A stretch of DNA of 64,000 bases from Mesorhizobium sp. GTDB lineage: Bacteria; Pseudomonadota; Alphaproteobacteria; Rhizobiales; Rhizobiaceae. Below are positions 7,949 to 18,015 of the stretch, one piece after another. The stretch is from assembly GCA_004017535.1 (NCBI GenBank), contig SAJS01000001.1, positions 1-64,000 on the forward strand, written 5' to 3'. The position numbers and the translations under genes are program-made. Positions within the stretch are counted from its first letter, which is position 1. Every line of letters starts with the position of its first letter. The notes under the pieces are model-generated. The model ran no database searches. It was not told where the DNA came from and saw nothing but the letters and a program-made list of their open reading frames with translations.

Positions 7949-8430
7949 GGCGTGGCGATCCTTTCGGCGCGACGGTGGAGCGGCGTCTCGGCCAACCGGT
8001 CCTCGATGGCGGCAAGCTGGCCGAGCAGCGGCCCGGAAAGATCGGCGCATAGGTCCGCGACGGCATTCTCGATGCACGGCCAGATGTCCTGTTTCGCCCG
8101 GTCGACCAGCCGCCTGCCGTTGCCGGTCAGCGAGACGATCCTGCGCCGCTGATCGTCGACCGCATGATTGACCTCGACCAGCCCCAACTCGGCAAGCAGC
8201 GCCACGCTTCGCGTTACGCCCGGCTGCGCGACGCCCAGCGATTGTGCCAGCTCGCCGACCGGCAGCGGCCCCAGCCTGTCGAGCGCGGCGAGCAGCGGGT
8301 ACTGGCTCGACTGGATGCGCATGTCGAGGCGGTCGAGCACGCGCTGCGTGTCGGCCTGCAACAGCTCGCCTATGCGTTTCATCCGGCTGCCGAGGCAGAG
8401 AAAGCCGAGAGATCGCAGAATGTCTTCCAT
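7945..8430 (-). CDS. MarR-family transcriptional regulator
   Basis: A 161-residue winged-helix regulator. The core reads YPLLAALDRLGPLPVGELAQ, SLGVAQPGVTRSVALLAELG and LVEVNHAVDDQRRRIVSLT, the last being the wing with the conserved D-RR. The ATG at 8430 (MEDILRS) is preferred over the one at 8469, because the region between holds an inverted repeat, ATATC (8445-8449) and GATAT (8458-8462), likely to be its own operator. It is first in a two-gene operon with the overlapping GNAT gene. Confidence 0.85.
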   Translation of the reverse strand: MEDILRSLGFLCLGSRMKRIGELLQADTQRVLDRLDMRIQSSQYPLLAALDRLGPLPVGELAQSLGVAQPGVTRSVALLAELGLVEVNHAVDDQRRRIVSLTGNGRRLVDRAKQDIWPCIENAVADLCADLSGPLLGQLAAIEDRLAETPLHRRAERIATP

Positions 8431-8444
8431 AGCGCGCTCGCCAG

Positions 8445-8462
8445 ATATCGATAACTTGATAT
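8445..8462. promoter_or_regulatory. Candidate MarR operator
   Basis: ATATC-N8-GATAT lies 15-32 bp upstream of the MarR start codon in an otherwise AT-rich strip (TATCGATAACTTGATATATA). This position and symmetry fit an autoregulatory MarR site. Inferred. Confidence 0.4.
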
Positions 8463-8660
8463 ATAACATTGCATGGAAAAGTCAAGCCGATGCTCACAGG
8501 ACGTTCCGGTGGCCGACCGCCGATGCAGGAGGCTTTCGGAATTTGCCCTTCATTCGCCGTCAATTGCATCCTATATCGCTGACGCGACGTGGCCGGCAGC
8601 GGTCGCCAGCGATTCGCGACCTGAGGGCGGCAGGTCATCCATTCTTGGCACGCGGAGCTC

Positions 8661-9698
8661 ATGGCGCCCCTGCGCATCTATCTCGACAGGCTTCTCGACG
8701 CCGTGGCACCCAAGGTTCCGCGGCGCGAATTGAGCGATGAGGAGCGCCTGGCGCTGGTGCGCCGCCACGGCGATTTCTCGCTCGCCTACTCCACGGCCGT
8801 GCAGAAGAAGCTGTCCTATTTCAGCGACGGCGACGGCTACATCGCCTTTGGCACCAAGATGAGCCGTCATTTCGCGCTGGGCGATCCGGTGGCCGACCCG
8901 GCTGACCGCTCGGCCTATATCAAGCGCTTCGTCGAGGCGGCCGGCGGCCCCTGGTTCGTGCAGATCGGCGCCGACACGGCCAAGGTGCTCGCCGGTCTCG
9001 GCTACCAGATCAACCGGCTAGGCGTCGACACCAGGCTGCTTTTGCCGGAGCATGATTTTTCCGGCAAGCGCAACGAGACGGTGCGCTATTCCGAGCGCTG
9101 GCTGGCGAAGAAGGGCTTTGTCCTCGCCGAGGGCACGGGCGATATGCTGCAGGAAGAGATCAAGCAGCTTTCCGCGGACTGGCGCAAAAAGCGCATCATC
9201 AAGCGCTGGGAGATGGGTTTCCTCAACCGCCGCTTCTCCGAGGAGCTCGGCGCCGGCATGCGCCGCTTCCTCCTGCACAGCCCCCAAGGCCGGCTTCTCG
9301 CCATCCTGGATTTCGATCCGCTGTTTCGCGACGGCAAGGTGATCGGCTACACCACCGCCTTCAAGCGCAAGCAGACCGACGCGACGCCGCATGCCGAAAT
9401 CGGCTTGACCAAATTCGCCGTCGACCGGTTCCGCGAGGAAGGTATCCCGCAGGTGACGCTCGGCCTCTCGCCGCTGCTCGACATCGAGCCCAGCGGCTTC
9501 GCCGAATCGGATTTCTGGCGCAACGCCTTCCAGCGCGCCTACAACTCGCCCTGGGTCAACCGCTCGCGCTTCAACCTGCAGGGCCAGGCGGCCTTCAAGC
9601 GCCGCTTCCATGGCCTCGAGGAGCCGACCTATATCGCCTTCCGCAAAGGGACATTCGTGGAGATGCTGGGGCTGCTGCGCCTGACCAAGGCGATCTGA
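8661..9698 (+). CDS. Free-standing DUF2156 (phosphatidylglycerol lysyltransferase C-domain-like) protein
   Basis: A 345-residue soluble protein corresponding to the C-terminal catalytic domain of MprF/LpiA (DUF2156, a double GNAT fold). Diagnostic stretches are KKLSYFSDGDGYIAFGTKMS, LGDPVAD, FKRKQTDATPHAEIGLTKFA, VTLGLSPLLDIEP and NLQGQAAFKRRFHGLEEPTY. Full MprF proteins transfer lysine from Lys-tRNA to phosphatidylglycerol and have an N-terminal flippase of many helices, which is wholly absent here. The gene could therefore encode a soluble aminoacyl transferase with a lipid or non-lipid acceptor. It has its own promoter region and no operon partner. Confidence 0.8.
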   Translation: MAPLRIYLDRLLDAVAPKVPRRELSDEERLALVRRHGDFSLAYSTAVQKKLSYFSDGDGYIAFGTKMSRHFALGDPVADPADRSAYIKRFVEAAGGPWFVQIGADTAKVLAGLGYQINRLGVDTRLLLPEHDFSGKRNETVRYSERWLAKKGFVLAEGTGDMLQEEIKQLSADWRKKRIIKRWEMGFLNRRFSEELGAGMRRFLLHSPQGRLLAILDFDPLFRDGKVIGYTTAFKRKQTDATPHAEIGLTKFAVDRFREEGIPQVTLGLSPLLDIEPSGFAESDFWRNAFQRAYNSPWVNRSRFNLQGQAAFKRRFHGLEEPTYIAFRKGTFVEMLGLLRLTKAI

Positions 9699-10041
9699 GC
9701 GGACGCTCTTTCCTCGCCTCACAAGGGCTACGCTATGCACACATCTTCTGTGAGTGGCGAGACTGATCAGGCCTCGGCTTGATTGCCACGTGGTTCCCCC
9801 AATCCGTCGCTGCTTCGCAGCGCCACCTTTCCCCCCTCCGGAGGGAAAGGAAGGGCGCCTTTCCTCTACCCCGTCGATCGGGGGAGAGGTGGCTCGGCGA
9901 AGCCGAGACGGAGTGGGGGTCGACCAGCGCTACATTGGACAATGCATGCGCCAAGCTGCCATGCACACCATCGCCAAGACCAGCCGCTTGCAAATGTGTG
10001 AATGCCGTAAGCCACTTCGTGGGGCGAGGAAGTCGAGTTCG
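9699..10041. other. Gene-free stretch dominated by a large cruciform
   Basis: No coding frame with plausible codon usage is visible. The main content is the 124-nt palindrome at 9796-9919. The remainder is a short spacer on each side, before the convergent ABC permease. Confidence 0.55.
9796..9919. repeat. 124-nt imperfect palindrome with nested hairpins
   Basis: Two 40-nt arms (9796-9835 and 9880-9919) are inverted copies of each other with about seven mismatches; both begin and end in CCCCC/GGGGG. Each arm holds its own small hairpin, GCTGC-TTC-GCAGC on the left and CTCGGC-GAA-GCCGAG on the right, and the sequence between the arms includes the palindrome CCTCCGGAGG. This resembles the dispersed GC-rich intergenic repeats of Mesorhizobium genomes. 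Confidence 0.75.
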
Positions 10042-10803
10042 TCAGTTCCTCAGCCGATATCCCGTCTTGAATATCCACGCCACGATCGCGATGCAGATGG
10101 CCAGGAACACCAGCGTCATGCCGAGGCTGACGCCGACCGAGACGTCGGCCTTGCCGTAAAAACTCCAGCGGAACCCGCTGATCAGGTAGACGACCGGGTT
10201 GAACAGGGTGACCGTCTTCCAGATGCCGGGAAGCATGTGGATGGAATAGAAGCTGCCGCCGAGGAAGGTGAGCGGCGTGACGATGAGCAGCGGCACAAGC
10301 TGCAGCTGCTCGAAGGTTTTCGCCCAGATGCCGATGATGAAGCCGAACAGGCTGAAGGTCACCGCCGTCAGCACCAGGAAGGCGATCATCCAGAACGGAT
10401 GCTCGATCCTCAGCGGCACGAACAGCGCCGCGGTGGCGAGGATGATCAGGCCGAGCATGATCGATTTGGTCGCCGCGCCCCCGACATAGGCGATAATGAT
10501 TTCCAGATAGGAAACCGGCGCCGACAAAAGTTCATAGATCGAGCCGACGAATTTCGGGAAATAGATGGCGAAGGAGGCATTCGAGATCGACTGCGTCAGG
10601 AGCGACAGCATCATCAATCCGGGCACGATGAAGGCGCCGTAGGCAATGCCGTCGATCTCGTTGATGCGCGAACCGATGGCCGAGCCGAAGACGACGAAAT
10701 AGAGCGATGTCGAGATGACCGGCGAGATGATGCTCTGCAGCACAGTGCGGAAGGCGCGCGCCATCTCCACCCGGTAGATCGCCCACACTGCGCGCAGATT
10801 CAT
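10042..10803 (-). CDS. ABC-2-type transporter permease
   Basis: A 253-residue inner-membrane permease with about six helices and the ABC2 domain pattern: [20 protein letters not shown], then [20 protein letters not shown], and a C-terminal segment [20 protein letters not shown] followed by [15 protein letters not shown]. It forms an export complex with the ATPase encoded directly upstream. The ATPase stop and the permease start share ATGA at 10800-10803. Family members export polysaccharides, lipids, drugs or Nod-factor-like molecules; the cargo is not identifiable here. A weak similarity of the pair to NodI/NodJ-type systems is only at family level. Confidence 0.88.
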   Translation of the reverse strand: MNLRAVWAIYRVEMARAFRTVLQSIISPVISTSLYFVVFGSAIGSRINEIDGIAYGAFIVPGLMMLSLLTQSISNASFAIYFPKFVGSIYELLSAPVSYLEIIIAYVGGAATKSIMLGLIILATAALFVPLRIEHPFWMIAFLVLTAVTFSLFGFIIGIWAKTFEQLQLVPLLIVTPLTFLGGSFYSIHMLPGIWKTVTLFNPVVYLISGFRWSFYGKADVSVGVSLGMTLVFLAICIAIVAWIFKTGYRLRN

Positions 10804-11726
10804 GGCTCTTGCCTCAGAAGATTGACGAAGATCTCTTCAAGCGAGCTGTTCTTGGTGTCGAGATCGCGGAACTGGACGCCGGCCGTCTCGAGGTCGCGGA
10901 TCAGCGAGGCAACGCCCGGACGATCGCTCTGGTTGTCATAGGTGTAGATGAGCTGGCTGCCGTCGGCGGACAGCTCCAACGAATAGTGGGAGAGCCCGTC
11001 CGGGACGGCGGCGAGGGGGGCGCGCAGCTCCAGCGTCATCTGCTTGCGGCCAAGCTTGCGCATCAGCTCGGCCTTGCCTTCGACCAGGATGATCTCGCCC
11101 TTGTTGATGACGCCGACGCGGTCGGCCATCGCCTCGGCTTCCTCGATGTAATGCGTGGTCAGGATGATGGTGACGCCGTCCTCGCGCAGGCGCCTGACCA
11201 TGGCCCACATGTCCTGGCGCAGCTCGACGTCAACGCCGGCCGTCGGTTCGTCGAGGAAAAGCACGCGTGGCTCGTGCGACAGCGCCTTGGCGATCATCAG
11301 CCGGCGCTTCATGCCGCCCGACAGCGTGATCGCCTTGGAATCCTTCTTCTCCCAGAGCGACAGGTCGCGCAGAACCTTCTCGACGAAATCCTTGTTCGGC
11401 GGCTTGCCGAACAGGCCGCGGCTGTAGTTCACCGTCGCCCAGACCGTCTCGAAGGCGTCGATGGTGAGTTCCTGCGGCACCAGCCCGATCAGGCTGCGCG
11501 CGGCGCGGTAATCCCGGCTGATGTCGTGGCCGTCGACCGTGACGCTGCCCGACGAGCGGTTGACGATGCCGCAGACGATCGAGATCAGCGTCGTCTTGCC
11601 AGCGCCGTTCGGCCCGAGCAGCGCGAAGATCTCGCCGCGCTCGATGTCGAGATTGATTTCCTTCAATGCCTTGAAGCCGGTGGCATAGGTTTTCGTGACA
11701 CCGGAGATCGAGATGATGGATGACAT
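10800..11726 (-). CDS. ABC transporter ATP-binding protein (ABC-2 exporter)
   Basis: A 308-residue ATPase. It has Walker A (GPNGAGKTT), Q-loop (VPQELT), signature (LSGGMKRR), Walker B ([12 protein letters not shown]) and switch His (TTHYIEEAE), all intact. The C-terminal 80 residues form the extra domain typical of DrrA/NodI-type exporters. I chose the ATG at 11726 ([10 protein letters not shown]), which fits the family N-terminus; the upstream extension to 12029 is not conserved-looking. It powers the permease at 10042-10803, with which it overlaps by four bases. Confidence 0.9.
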   Translation of the reverse strand: MSSIISISGVTKTYATGFKALKEINLDIERGEIFALLGPNGAGKTTLISIVCGIVNRSSGSVTVDGHDISRDYRAARSLIGLVPQELTIDAFETVWATVNYSRGLFGKPPNKDFVEKVLRDLSLWEKKDSKAITLSGGMKRRLMIAKALSHEPRVLFLDEPTAGVDVELRQDMWAMVRRLREDGVTIILTTHYIEEAEAMADRVGVINKGEIILVEGKAELMRKLGRKQMTLELRAPLAAVPDGLSHYSLELSADGSQLIYTYDNQSDRPGVASLIRDLETAGVQFRDLDTKNSSLEEIFVNLLRQEP

Positions 11727-12242
11727 GCTGAAAAGGCCGGCTGGAAATTGTGACCTGATATAGGCCGGTTGCCGTTTTATGCAAACCGGCATTCGATGCC
11801 GCTCCTGACAGTTCTGGACAGTCGCATCGCAGCCGATGGTCCTGCCCGACCTGTATTCGAATCCCGGCGGCTGGAGAGCCGGCGCTGGCGGCAGCTTCTT
11901 TCTCCCGGCGGCATAGGCCCTAAGATAGCTTTGGCATGGCTTGAAACTTGCGTTTTCGTGGTGGCTTATGCCAACGATGTCGCCGGGCATGGAGATTTCG
12001 GCGCAGGGTCGCCAGGGGCGGCTGAGCAAGGATCGCAGCGATCAGCGAGGCGACGATCTGGCGGCCAGCGCGCCACAGCAGCGGGCGCCCTCGCTCAAGG
12101 GGAGCGCGGGAGATCAGCCGGCACTCCCCTTTCGCCAATCTCCTAACGGTCGCTATTGTAAGGCTGCCCATCCTCCCAGCTTGACGCCCTTCGCTCCCGC
12201 ACCCTAAGCCTGGTCTCCAACCCCAACAGGAGACCCACCCAA
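11727..12242. other. Gene-free stretch of 516 bp
   Basis: No convincing gene. It holds the start region of the ABC ATPase on the left and a GC-rich mosaic of short inverted repeats around 11990-12140, for example GATCGC-A-GCGATC near 12033, plus CTC/GGG-rich blocks. This looks like a decayed relative of the Mesorhizobium intergenic palindromes. The promoter of the CDGSH gene should lie in the last 100 bp. Confidence 0.45.
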
Positions 12243-12869
12243 ATGGCAGGCACGGTCGAAGGCGAGAAGATCGACGTTTCCTTCAGCGGCAAGCGCTGCA
12301 TCCATTCGCGCAATTGCGTGCTCGGCAACCCGCATGTCTTCGTGCCCAACGCGCCGGGCGAGTGGATCCATCCGGAAGCGGCTGATGTCGAGCAGGTGGT
12401 GGCGCTGGCGCAGAACTGCCCGTCGGGCGCCATCACCTACACCAGAAAGGATGGCGGGCCGCAGGAGAAGCCGCCGGTGGTCAACACGGTGCGCGTCCGC
12501 GAGAACGGCCCGCTGGCGGTGCATGCCGAGATCGTGCTGGGTGATGAGACGTTCTTGCGCGCCACGCTCTGCCGGTGCGGCGCCTCGCAGAACAAGCCGT
12601 TCTGCGACAACAGCCACATCAAGGCCGGCTTCATCGCCACCGGCGAGCCGCCGCTGAAGGAAGCGCAGGTGCCGGAGGCTCGGGACGGTCCGCTGACCGT
12701 AACCCCGACCAGCAACGGCCCGCTGAAGGTCGAAGGCAATGCCGAGATCGTCACAGGCACGGGGCATACGATCGCCCGCACGACCAAGGTGTTTCTGTGC
12801 CGCTGCGGGCATTCGGCCAACAAGCCCTTCTGCGATGGGAGCCATAAAAGGGTGGGGTTTGTGGGATGA
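12243..12869 (+). CDS. Iron-sulfur protein with a ferredoxin-like domain and two CDGSH motifs
   Basis: A 208-residue protein with three likely cluster sites. The N-terminal domain (residues 1-70) has C19, C25 and C59 in the pattern KRCIHSRNCV...AQNCPSGAI of the divergent 4Fe-4S Fer4_19 family. Two CDGSH motifs follow: CRCGASQNKPFCDNSH (ligands C110, C112, C121, H125) and CRCGHSANKPFCDGSH (C186, C188, C197, H201). Each should hold a 2Fe-2S cluster with 3-Cys/1-His ligation. Such proteins are thought to act in electron transfer or cluster handling in the cytoplasm. A CAGGAG ribosome site precedes the ATG. Confidence 0.88.
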   Translation: MAGTVEGEKIDVSFSGKRCIHSRNCVLGNPHVFVPNAPGEWIHPEAADVEQVVALAQNCPSGAITYTRKDGGPQEKPPVVNTVRVRENGPLAVHAEIVLGDETFLRATLCRCGASQNKPFCDNSHIKAGFIATGEPPLKEAQVPEARDGPLTVTPTSNGPLKVEGNAEIVTGTGHTIARTTKVFLCRCGHSANKPFCDGSHKRVGFVG

Positions 12870-12927
12870 CAAGCGCCGCGCCGGCGTTAGTTAAGGATGA
12901 GGTCTCGCGCTCGGGAGGATTTCCATC

Positions 12928-13230
12928 ATGCGCACCATGCTCGTTCTTGCTTTGCTTGCCTTCGCCATGCCCGCCTATGCCGCCAACCACGCGGTCCAGA
13001 TCAAGGGCATGAAGTTCAGCCCGTCGAAGATCAGCGTCGCGGTCGGCGACACCATCACCTTCACCAACGCCGATCCGATGACGCACACCGCGACGGCCGA
13101 GGACGGCTCCTTCGACACCGGCCAGCTCGCCAAGGGCAAAAGCGCCAAGGTCAAGATAACCAAAGCCGGCGCTCACTCGTTCCACTGTGCGATCCATAGC
13201 TCGATGACGGGCACCGTCACGGCGAAATAG
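12928..13230 (+). CDS. Periplasmic cupredoxin (amicyanin/plastocyanin-like)
   Basis: A 100-residue blue-copper protein with a signal peptide cleaved after AYA (about residue 18). The type-1 copper ligands are all visible: H53 (MTHTAT), and C87, H90 and M93 in FHCAIHSSMTG. The spacing C-X2-H-X2-M matches small cupredoxins with a short ligand loop. It should shuttle electrons in the periplasm; the partner is unknown. It lies 58 bp after the CDGSH gene and may be co-expressed, giving a small redox cluster. Confidence 0.87.
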   Translation: MRTMLVLALLAFAMPAYAANHAVQIKGMKFSPSKISVAVGDTITFTNADPMTHTATAEDGSFDTGQLAKGKSAKVKITKAGAHSFHCAIHSSMTGTVTAK

Positions 13231-13439
13231 AGGGCGCCAGCGGCGGAGCGCCAATCTCGCGCCGAAGGTCGATCTGGAGGCAGAGAGGCTGGCGCGAGGC
13301 CCCGGGCCTCGCGCCGGCATATCAGCAGATACCCCACGCGCCCTGACTTTCTTGGCCCATCCCTCCAACCTTTATCCGGCAGCCCGTATCGGCTAAGGGC
13401 TTCGCCACCAAGCCCTCGACCCCGGACTGCCCGCAAAAA

Positions 13440-15461
13440 ATGACTGCCAAGCCTCACCCTCTCTTCCTCGGCATCGACACCGGCGGCACCTATACCGATG
13501 CGGTGCTGTGGTCGGAGGAGGGCGGACCCAAGGGCAAGGTTCTGGCCAAGGCGAAATCGCTGACCACGCGTCACGATCTCGCCGTCGGCATTGCCGGCGC
13601 GGTCGACGCGGTGCTTCAGCAATCCGGCACCGATCCGGCCGCGATCAAGCTGGTCTCGATGTCCACGACGCTTGCCACCAACGCGCTGGTCGAGGGCCAG
13701 GGCGGGCGCGTGGCGCTGGTCATGATCGGCTTTTCCGAGGCGGACCTCGCCCGCGACGGGCTGAAGACGGCGCTCGGCACCGACCCGGTGGTGTTTTGCC
13801 CCGGCGGCCATGACGTGCATGGCAATGCGGCGAAACTCGACCTTTCCGGCCTCGAGGCGGCGCTGCCGGAATTGGGCGGCTCGGTTTCGGGCTTCGCCGT
13901 CTGCGCCTATTTCGCCACCCGCAATCCGGCGCATGAGCTTGCGGCCCGCGACCTGATCTGCGAGAGGACCGGCCTGCCGGTTACCGCCAGCCATGAATTG
14001 TCGGCCAAGCTCGGCGGCCCGCGCCGCGCGCTCACCACCCTGCTCAACGCCCGCCTGATCTCGATGATCGACCGGCTGGTCGCGGCGACCGAAGGGTTTC
14101 TGGCCAAGCGCGGCATCGCGGCACCCCTGATGGTGGTGCGCGGCGACGGCGCGCTGGTATCGGCGGCGTTCGCGCGCCAGCGGCCGATCGAGACGATCCT
14201 CTCCGGCCCGGCTGCCTCTCTTGTCGGCGCCCGCCACATGACCGGGCTGGACGACGCCATGGTGTCGGATATCGGCGGCACCACCACGGACGTCGCCGTG
14301 CTCGACGGCGGCCGCCCGCGCCTCGATCCGGAAGGCGCCACCGTCGGCGGCTTCCGCACCATGGTCGAGGCGGTCGCCATGCGCACCTTCGGCCTCGGCG
14401 GCGACTCGGAGATCACGCTGGAAGACGGCGCGCTCGACCCGAAAATCCTGCTCGGGCCGCGCCGCCTGGTGCCGCTGGCGCTGGCCGGCATGGTGCATGG
14501 CGAGGCAGCGAGGTCGGAACTGGAACGGCAGCTGCGGGCGCCGAACCCCGGCCGCATGGACGGGCGCTTTGCCCTGCGCACCGGCGTGCCGGACAGGCTC
14601 GCCGCGGGGCTGACCGCGCCGGAAGCGAAGCTCTACGAGGCGATCGGCGCCACCCCGCTGGCGCTCGACCGGCTGCTCTCGTCAAACGCGCAGAACGCCA
14701 CGCTGAACCGTCTGGTCGCGCGCGGGCTGGTGCACATCTGCGGCTTCACGCCGTCCGACGCCGCCCATGTGCTGGGCAAGCAGGCCAACTGGGACGCCGC
14801 CACTGCCCGTTTGGGCGCCGAGCTGTTCGCGCGCCGCCGCGACGGCCGCGGCCAAGCGATCGCGGCGACGCCGGAGGAGATTTCTCAGCGCGTGCTGGTC
14901 ACGCTCACCCGCTGGTCGGCCGAATACATCCTCGAAACAGCCTTCGCCGAGGATGGCCTGGACGGCGCGGCGACCGTCGCGCACGCGCTGGTGCAGCGCG
15001 CGGTCGATGGCCATCCCGGCATCGCCCGCTTCACCGTCGCGCTCGACCGTCCGGTGATCGGCCTCGGCGCTTCCGCGCCGCTGCATTATGCGGGCCTGCC
15101 GCCGCTTGTCGGCAATGGCTGCATCGTCCCGGAGGACACCGACGTCGCCAACGCGCTCGGCGCCGTGGTCGGCCAGGTGCGCGTCTCGGCCGAAGCCCGC
15201 GTCAGCCAGCCCAAGGAAGGCCTTTTCCGGCTGGCATCGGGCCAGACCGTACGCGACTTCACCGACGAGGCGAAGGCGATCGAGGCGGCTGAAGCCGATG
15301 TGCGGGCGATCGCGGCGGAGCGCGCGAAGGACGCCGGCACCGACAGCGCCGAGATCGACGTCGCCACCGAGTTCAAGGTCTCGATCGTCGAGGGCCAGCG
15401 TATGTTCATCGAGGCGCATGTGGTCGCGGTGGCGTCAGGACGGCCGCGGATCGCGGTGTGA
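13440..15461 (+). CDS. Hydantoinase/oxoprolinase-family ATPase (HyuA-like)
   Basis: A 673-residue protein of the HyuA group, ATP-dependent hydrolases of cyclic amides such as hydantoins or 5-oxoproline. N-terminal [20 protein letters not shown] is the phosphate-binding loop of the actin-like ATPase fold. [20 protein letters not shown] and [16 protein letters not shown] are the other diagnostic blocks. The usual HyuB partner subunit is absent on either side, so it may act alone or on a different substrate. The start has only a weak ribosome site. It precedes glcB by 103 bp on the same strand; a functional link is not obvious. Confidence 0.83.
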   Translation: MTAKPHPLFLGIDTGGTYTDAVLWSEEGGPKGKVLAKAKSLTTRHDLAVGIAGAVDAVLQQSGTDPAAIKLVSMSTTLATNALVEGQGGRVALVMIGFSEADLARDGLKTALGTDPVVFCPGGHDVHGNAAKLDLSGLEAALPELGGSVSGFAVCAYFATRNPAHELAARDLICERTGLPVTASHELSAKLGGPRRALTTLLNARLISMIDRLVAATEGFLAKRGIAAPLMVVRGDGALVSAAFARQRPIETILSGPAASLVGARHMTGLDDAMVSDIGGTTTDVAVLDGGRPRLDPEGATVGGFRTMVEAVAMRTFGLGGDSEITLEDGALDPKILLGPRRLVPLALAGMVHGEAARSELERQLRAPNPGRMDGRFALRTGVPDRLAAGLTAPEAKLYEAIGATPLALDRLLSSNAQNATLNRLVARGLVHICGFTPSDAAHVLGKQANWDAATARLGAELFARRRDGRGQAIAATPEEISQRVLVTLTRWSAEYILETAFAEDGLDGAATVAHALVQRAVDGHPGIARFTVALDRPVIGLGASAPLHYAGLPPLVGNGCIVPEDTDVANALGAVVGQVRVSAEARVSQPKEGLFRLASGQTVRDFTDEAKAIEAAEADVRAIAAERAKDAGTDSAEIDVATEFKVSIVEGQRMFIEAHVVAVASGRPRIAV

Positions 15462-15564
15462 GGGAGAGGGGGAGACCGCGTACCCCTACACCCTAAGCCG
15501 AATTGACCCCGCAACCCCAAACATGCCAAAGGGCCGACAAAGCCCACCATTTGGAGAACTCCTG

Positions 15565-17733
15565 ATGACCGACCGCATCGAGATCGCCGGGTTGCGGATT
15601 GCCCGGGAGCTCCATGACTTCGTGGCCGAGGAGGCCACGCCCGGCACCGGCATCGATCCGGAAAAATTCTGGGAAAGCTTTTCGGCCATCCTCCATGATC
15701 TCGCGCCGAAGAACCGCGCGCTGCTGGCCAAGCGCGACGCCATGCAGGAGAAGCTCGACGGCTGGTATCGCGCCAACGGCGCGCCGATCGACATGGAGGC
15801 TTACAAGACCTTCCTGAAGGAGATCGGCTATCTGGTGCCGGAAGGGCCGGCCTTCAGCGTCTCGACGGAGCATGTCGACCCCGAGATCGCCGTCGTCGCC
15901 GGGCCGCAGCTCGTCGTGCCGGTGATGAACGCGCGCTATGCGCTCAACGCCGCCAATGCGCGCTGGGGCTCGCTCTATGACGCGCTCTACGGCACCGATG
16001 CCATTCCCGAGACCGGCGGCGCCGAGAAGGGCAAGGGTTTCAATCCGGTGCGCGGCGCCAAGGTGATCGCCTGGGCGAAGGATTTCCTTGACCAATCGGT
16101 GCCGCTGACCACGGGCAAATGGGCCGGCGTCAACGGGCTGTCGGTGGCGAATGGCGCGCTGAAAGCCGGCGAGGGCGCCGGCGCCACCACGCTCGCCGAC
16201 CCAAAACAGTTCGCCGGCTATCGCGGCGATGCCGAGAATCCCGAAGCGGTGCTCCTGGTCAAGAACGGCCTGCATATCGAGATCGTGATCGACCACGCCA
16301 ATCAGATCGGCAAGACCGATCCGGCCGGCATCGCCGACGTCATCCTGGAATCGGCTCTCACGACGATCCAGGACTGCGAGGATTCGGTCGCGGCCGTCGA
16401 TGCCGAGGACAAGGTCGTGGTCTACCGCAACTGGCTCGGCCTAATGAAGGGCGACCTCGCCGAAGAGATCAGCAAGGGCGGCAAGACCTTTGTCCGCAAG
16501 CTCAACCCGGACCGCCGCTATACGGCGCCCAACGGCGGCCAGCTGCTTTTGCCTGGGCGCTCGCTGATGCTGGTCAGGAATGTCGGCCACCTGATGACCA
16601 ATCCGGCAATCACCGACCGCGACGGCCACGAGGTGCCGGAAGGCATCATGGACGCCGCCATCACCGCGCTGGTCGCGCTGCACGATGTCGGCGAGAACGG
16701 CCGCCGCGCCAACTCCCGCGCCGGTTCGATGTATGTGGTGAAGCCCAAGATGCACGGGCCGGAGGAGGTTGCATTCGCGGTGGAAATCTTCGACCGCGTC
16801 GAGGCGCTGCTCGGCATGCCGAAGAACACCATCAAGATGGGCATCATGGACGAGGAGCGTCGCACCACCGTCAACCTCAAGGAAGCGATCCGCGCGGCCA
16901 AGGAGCGCGTGGTGTTCATCAACACCGGCTTCCTCGACCGCACCGGCGACGAGATCCACACCTCGATGGAAGCCGGCCCGATGATCCGCAAGGGCGACAT
17001 GAAGCAGGCCGCCTGGATCTCTGCCTATGAGGCCTGGAATGTCGATACGGGGCTCGAATGCGGGCTCGCCGGCCACGCCCAGATCGGCAAGGGCATGTGG
17101 GCGATGCCGGACCTGATGGCGGCGATGCTGGTTGAGAAGATCGCGCATCCTAAGGCCGGCGCCAACACCGCCTGGGTGCCGTCGCCGACGGCCGCGACCC
17201 TGCACGCCACGCATTATCACACGGTCGATGTGCACGCAGTCCAAGCGGCGCTGAAGAGTCGGCCGAAGGCCAAGCTCGACGACATATTGTCGGTACCGGT
17301 CGCGGTGCGGCCGAACTGGACTCCGGACGAGATCCAGCGCGAGCTCGACAACAATGCGCAAGGCATCCTGGGCTATGTCGTGCGCTGGATCGACCAGGGC
17401 GTCGGCTGCTCGAAAGTGCCCGATATCAACGATGTCGGCCTGATGGAGGACCGCGCCACGCTACGCATCTCCTCGCAGCACATCGCCAACTGGCTGCGCC
17501 ACAAGGTGTGCTCGGAAATCCAGGTCAGGGACTCGTTGCAGCGCATGGCGGCGATCGTCGACCGCCAGAATGTCGGCGACCCGCTCTACCGCCCGATGGC
17601 GCCGGACTTCGACAATTCGATCGCCTTCCAGGCCGCCTGCGACCTGGTGTTCAAGGGCGCGGCCCAGCCCAACGGCTATACCGAGCCGGTGCTGCATGCG
17701 CGGCGGCTGGAGCTGAAGGCGAAGGACCGGTAG
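15565..17733 (+). CDS. glcB: Malate synthase G
   Basis: A 722-residue enzyme condensing glyoxylate with acetyl-CoA to malate in the glyoxylate bypass and glycolate use. The length matches GlcB (about 723 residues). Family blocks are visible: [88 protein letters not shown], and [16 protein letters not shown] followed by WI-AYE. The ATG at 15565 follows a GGAGAA site; the longer open frame upstream overlaps the HyuA-like gene and is a shadow. It is probably transcribed from its own promoter in the 103-bp gap. Confidence 0.96.
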   Translation: MTDRIEIAGLRIARELHDFVAEEATPGTGIDPEKFWESFSAILHDLAPKNRALLAKRDAMQEKLDGWYRANGAPIDMEAYKTFLKEIGYLVPEGPAFSVSTEHVDPEIAVVAGPQLVVPVMNARYALNAANARWGSLYDALYGTDAIPETGGAEKGKGFNPVRGAKVIAWAKDFLDQSVPLTTGKWAGVNGLSVANGALKAGEGAGATTLADPKQFAGYRGDAENPEAVLLVKNGLHIEIVIDHANQIGKTDPAGIADVILESALTTIQDCEDSVAAVDAEDKVVVYRNWLGLMKGDLAEEISKGGKTFVRKLNPDRRYTAPNGGQLLLPGRSLMLVRNVGHLMTNPAITDRDGHEVPEGIMDAAITALVALHDVGENGRRANSRAGSMYVVKPKMHGPEEVAFAVEIFDRVEALLGMPKNTIKMGIMDEERRTTVNLKEAIRAAKERVVFINTGFLDRTGDEIHTSMEAGPMIRKGDMKQAAWISAYEAWNVDTGLECGLAGHAQIGKGMWAMPDLMAAMLVEKIAHPKAGANTAWVPSPTAATLHATHYHTVDVHAVQAALKSRPKAKLDDILSVPVAVRPNWTPDEIQRELDNNAQGILGYVVRWIDQGVGCSKVPDINDVGLMEDRATLRISSQHIANWLRHKVCSEIQVRDSLQRMAAIVDRQNVGDPLYRPMAPDFDNSIAFQAACDLVFKGAAQPNGYTEPVLHARRLELKAKDR

Positions 17734-17963
17734 CGGCCCGCCTTACGTTCCCTTCTGGGGGCGATCGCACAAGTCTCCGCTCCGCTGAGCCATCCCTCGC
17801 CCTCACGCGAGCGAACGACGCCGGGAAAGGACTGGCTTTCAAGGGAACCCTAGGATCTGCCCGGAGCAGCCGTCGTCCTGGTCGTCGAACCCGATCGAGA
17901 ATCACGCGCCGATCACCCGAACGAGATGACAAGTTGATCAGAGCGGCATTGACGGTATTGTAC

Positions 17964-17981
17964 CTACCTACTAGTTGGTAG
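17964..17981. promoter_or_regulatory. Near-perfect palindrome, likely TetR operator
   Basis: CTACCTACTAGTTGGTAG is an 18-bp palindrome with a single mismatched pair and an ACTAGT core. It begins 10 bp after a TTGACG -35-like hexamer (17949-17954) and so would cover the -10 region of the promoter for the DUF308-TetR unit. Its size and symmetry suit a TetR-family dimer, and a TetR gene is second in the same unit. Confidence 0.6.
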
Positions 17982-18015
17982 TCACGCGGGAATGGACGAA
18001 AGAAAGGTATCCGTC

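Noticed and set aside
10800-11726. Calling the ABC-2 pair nodI/nodJ.
   Set aside because: Similarity is only at the exporter-family level and there are no nod genes or nod boxes nearby.
11845-11880. A TTCGAATCCC stretch reminiscent of a tRNA T-loop.
   Set aside because: No acceptor stem, anticodon arm or D-arm could be built around it.
15088-15564. N-terminal extension of malate synthase G in the same frame.
   Set aside because: It overlaps the end of the HyuA-like gene and lacks family similarity; the ATG at 15565 has a good ribosome site and gives the exact GlcB length.
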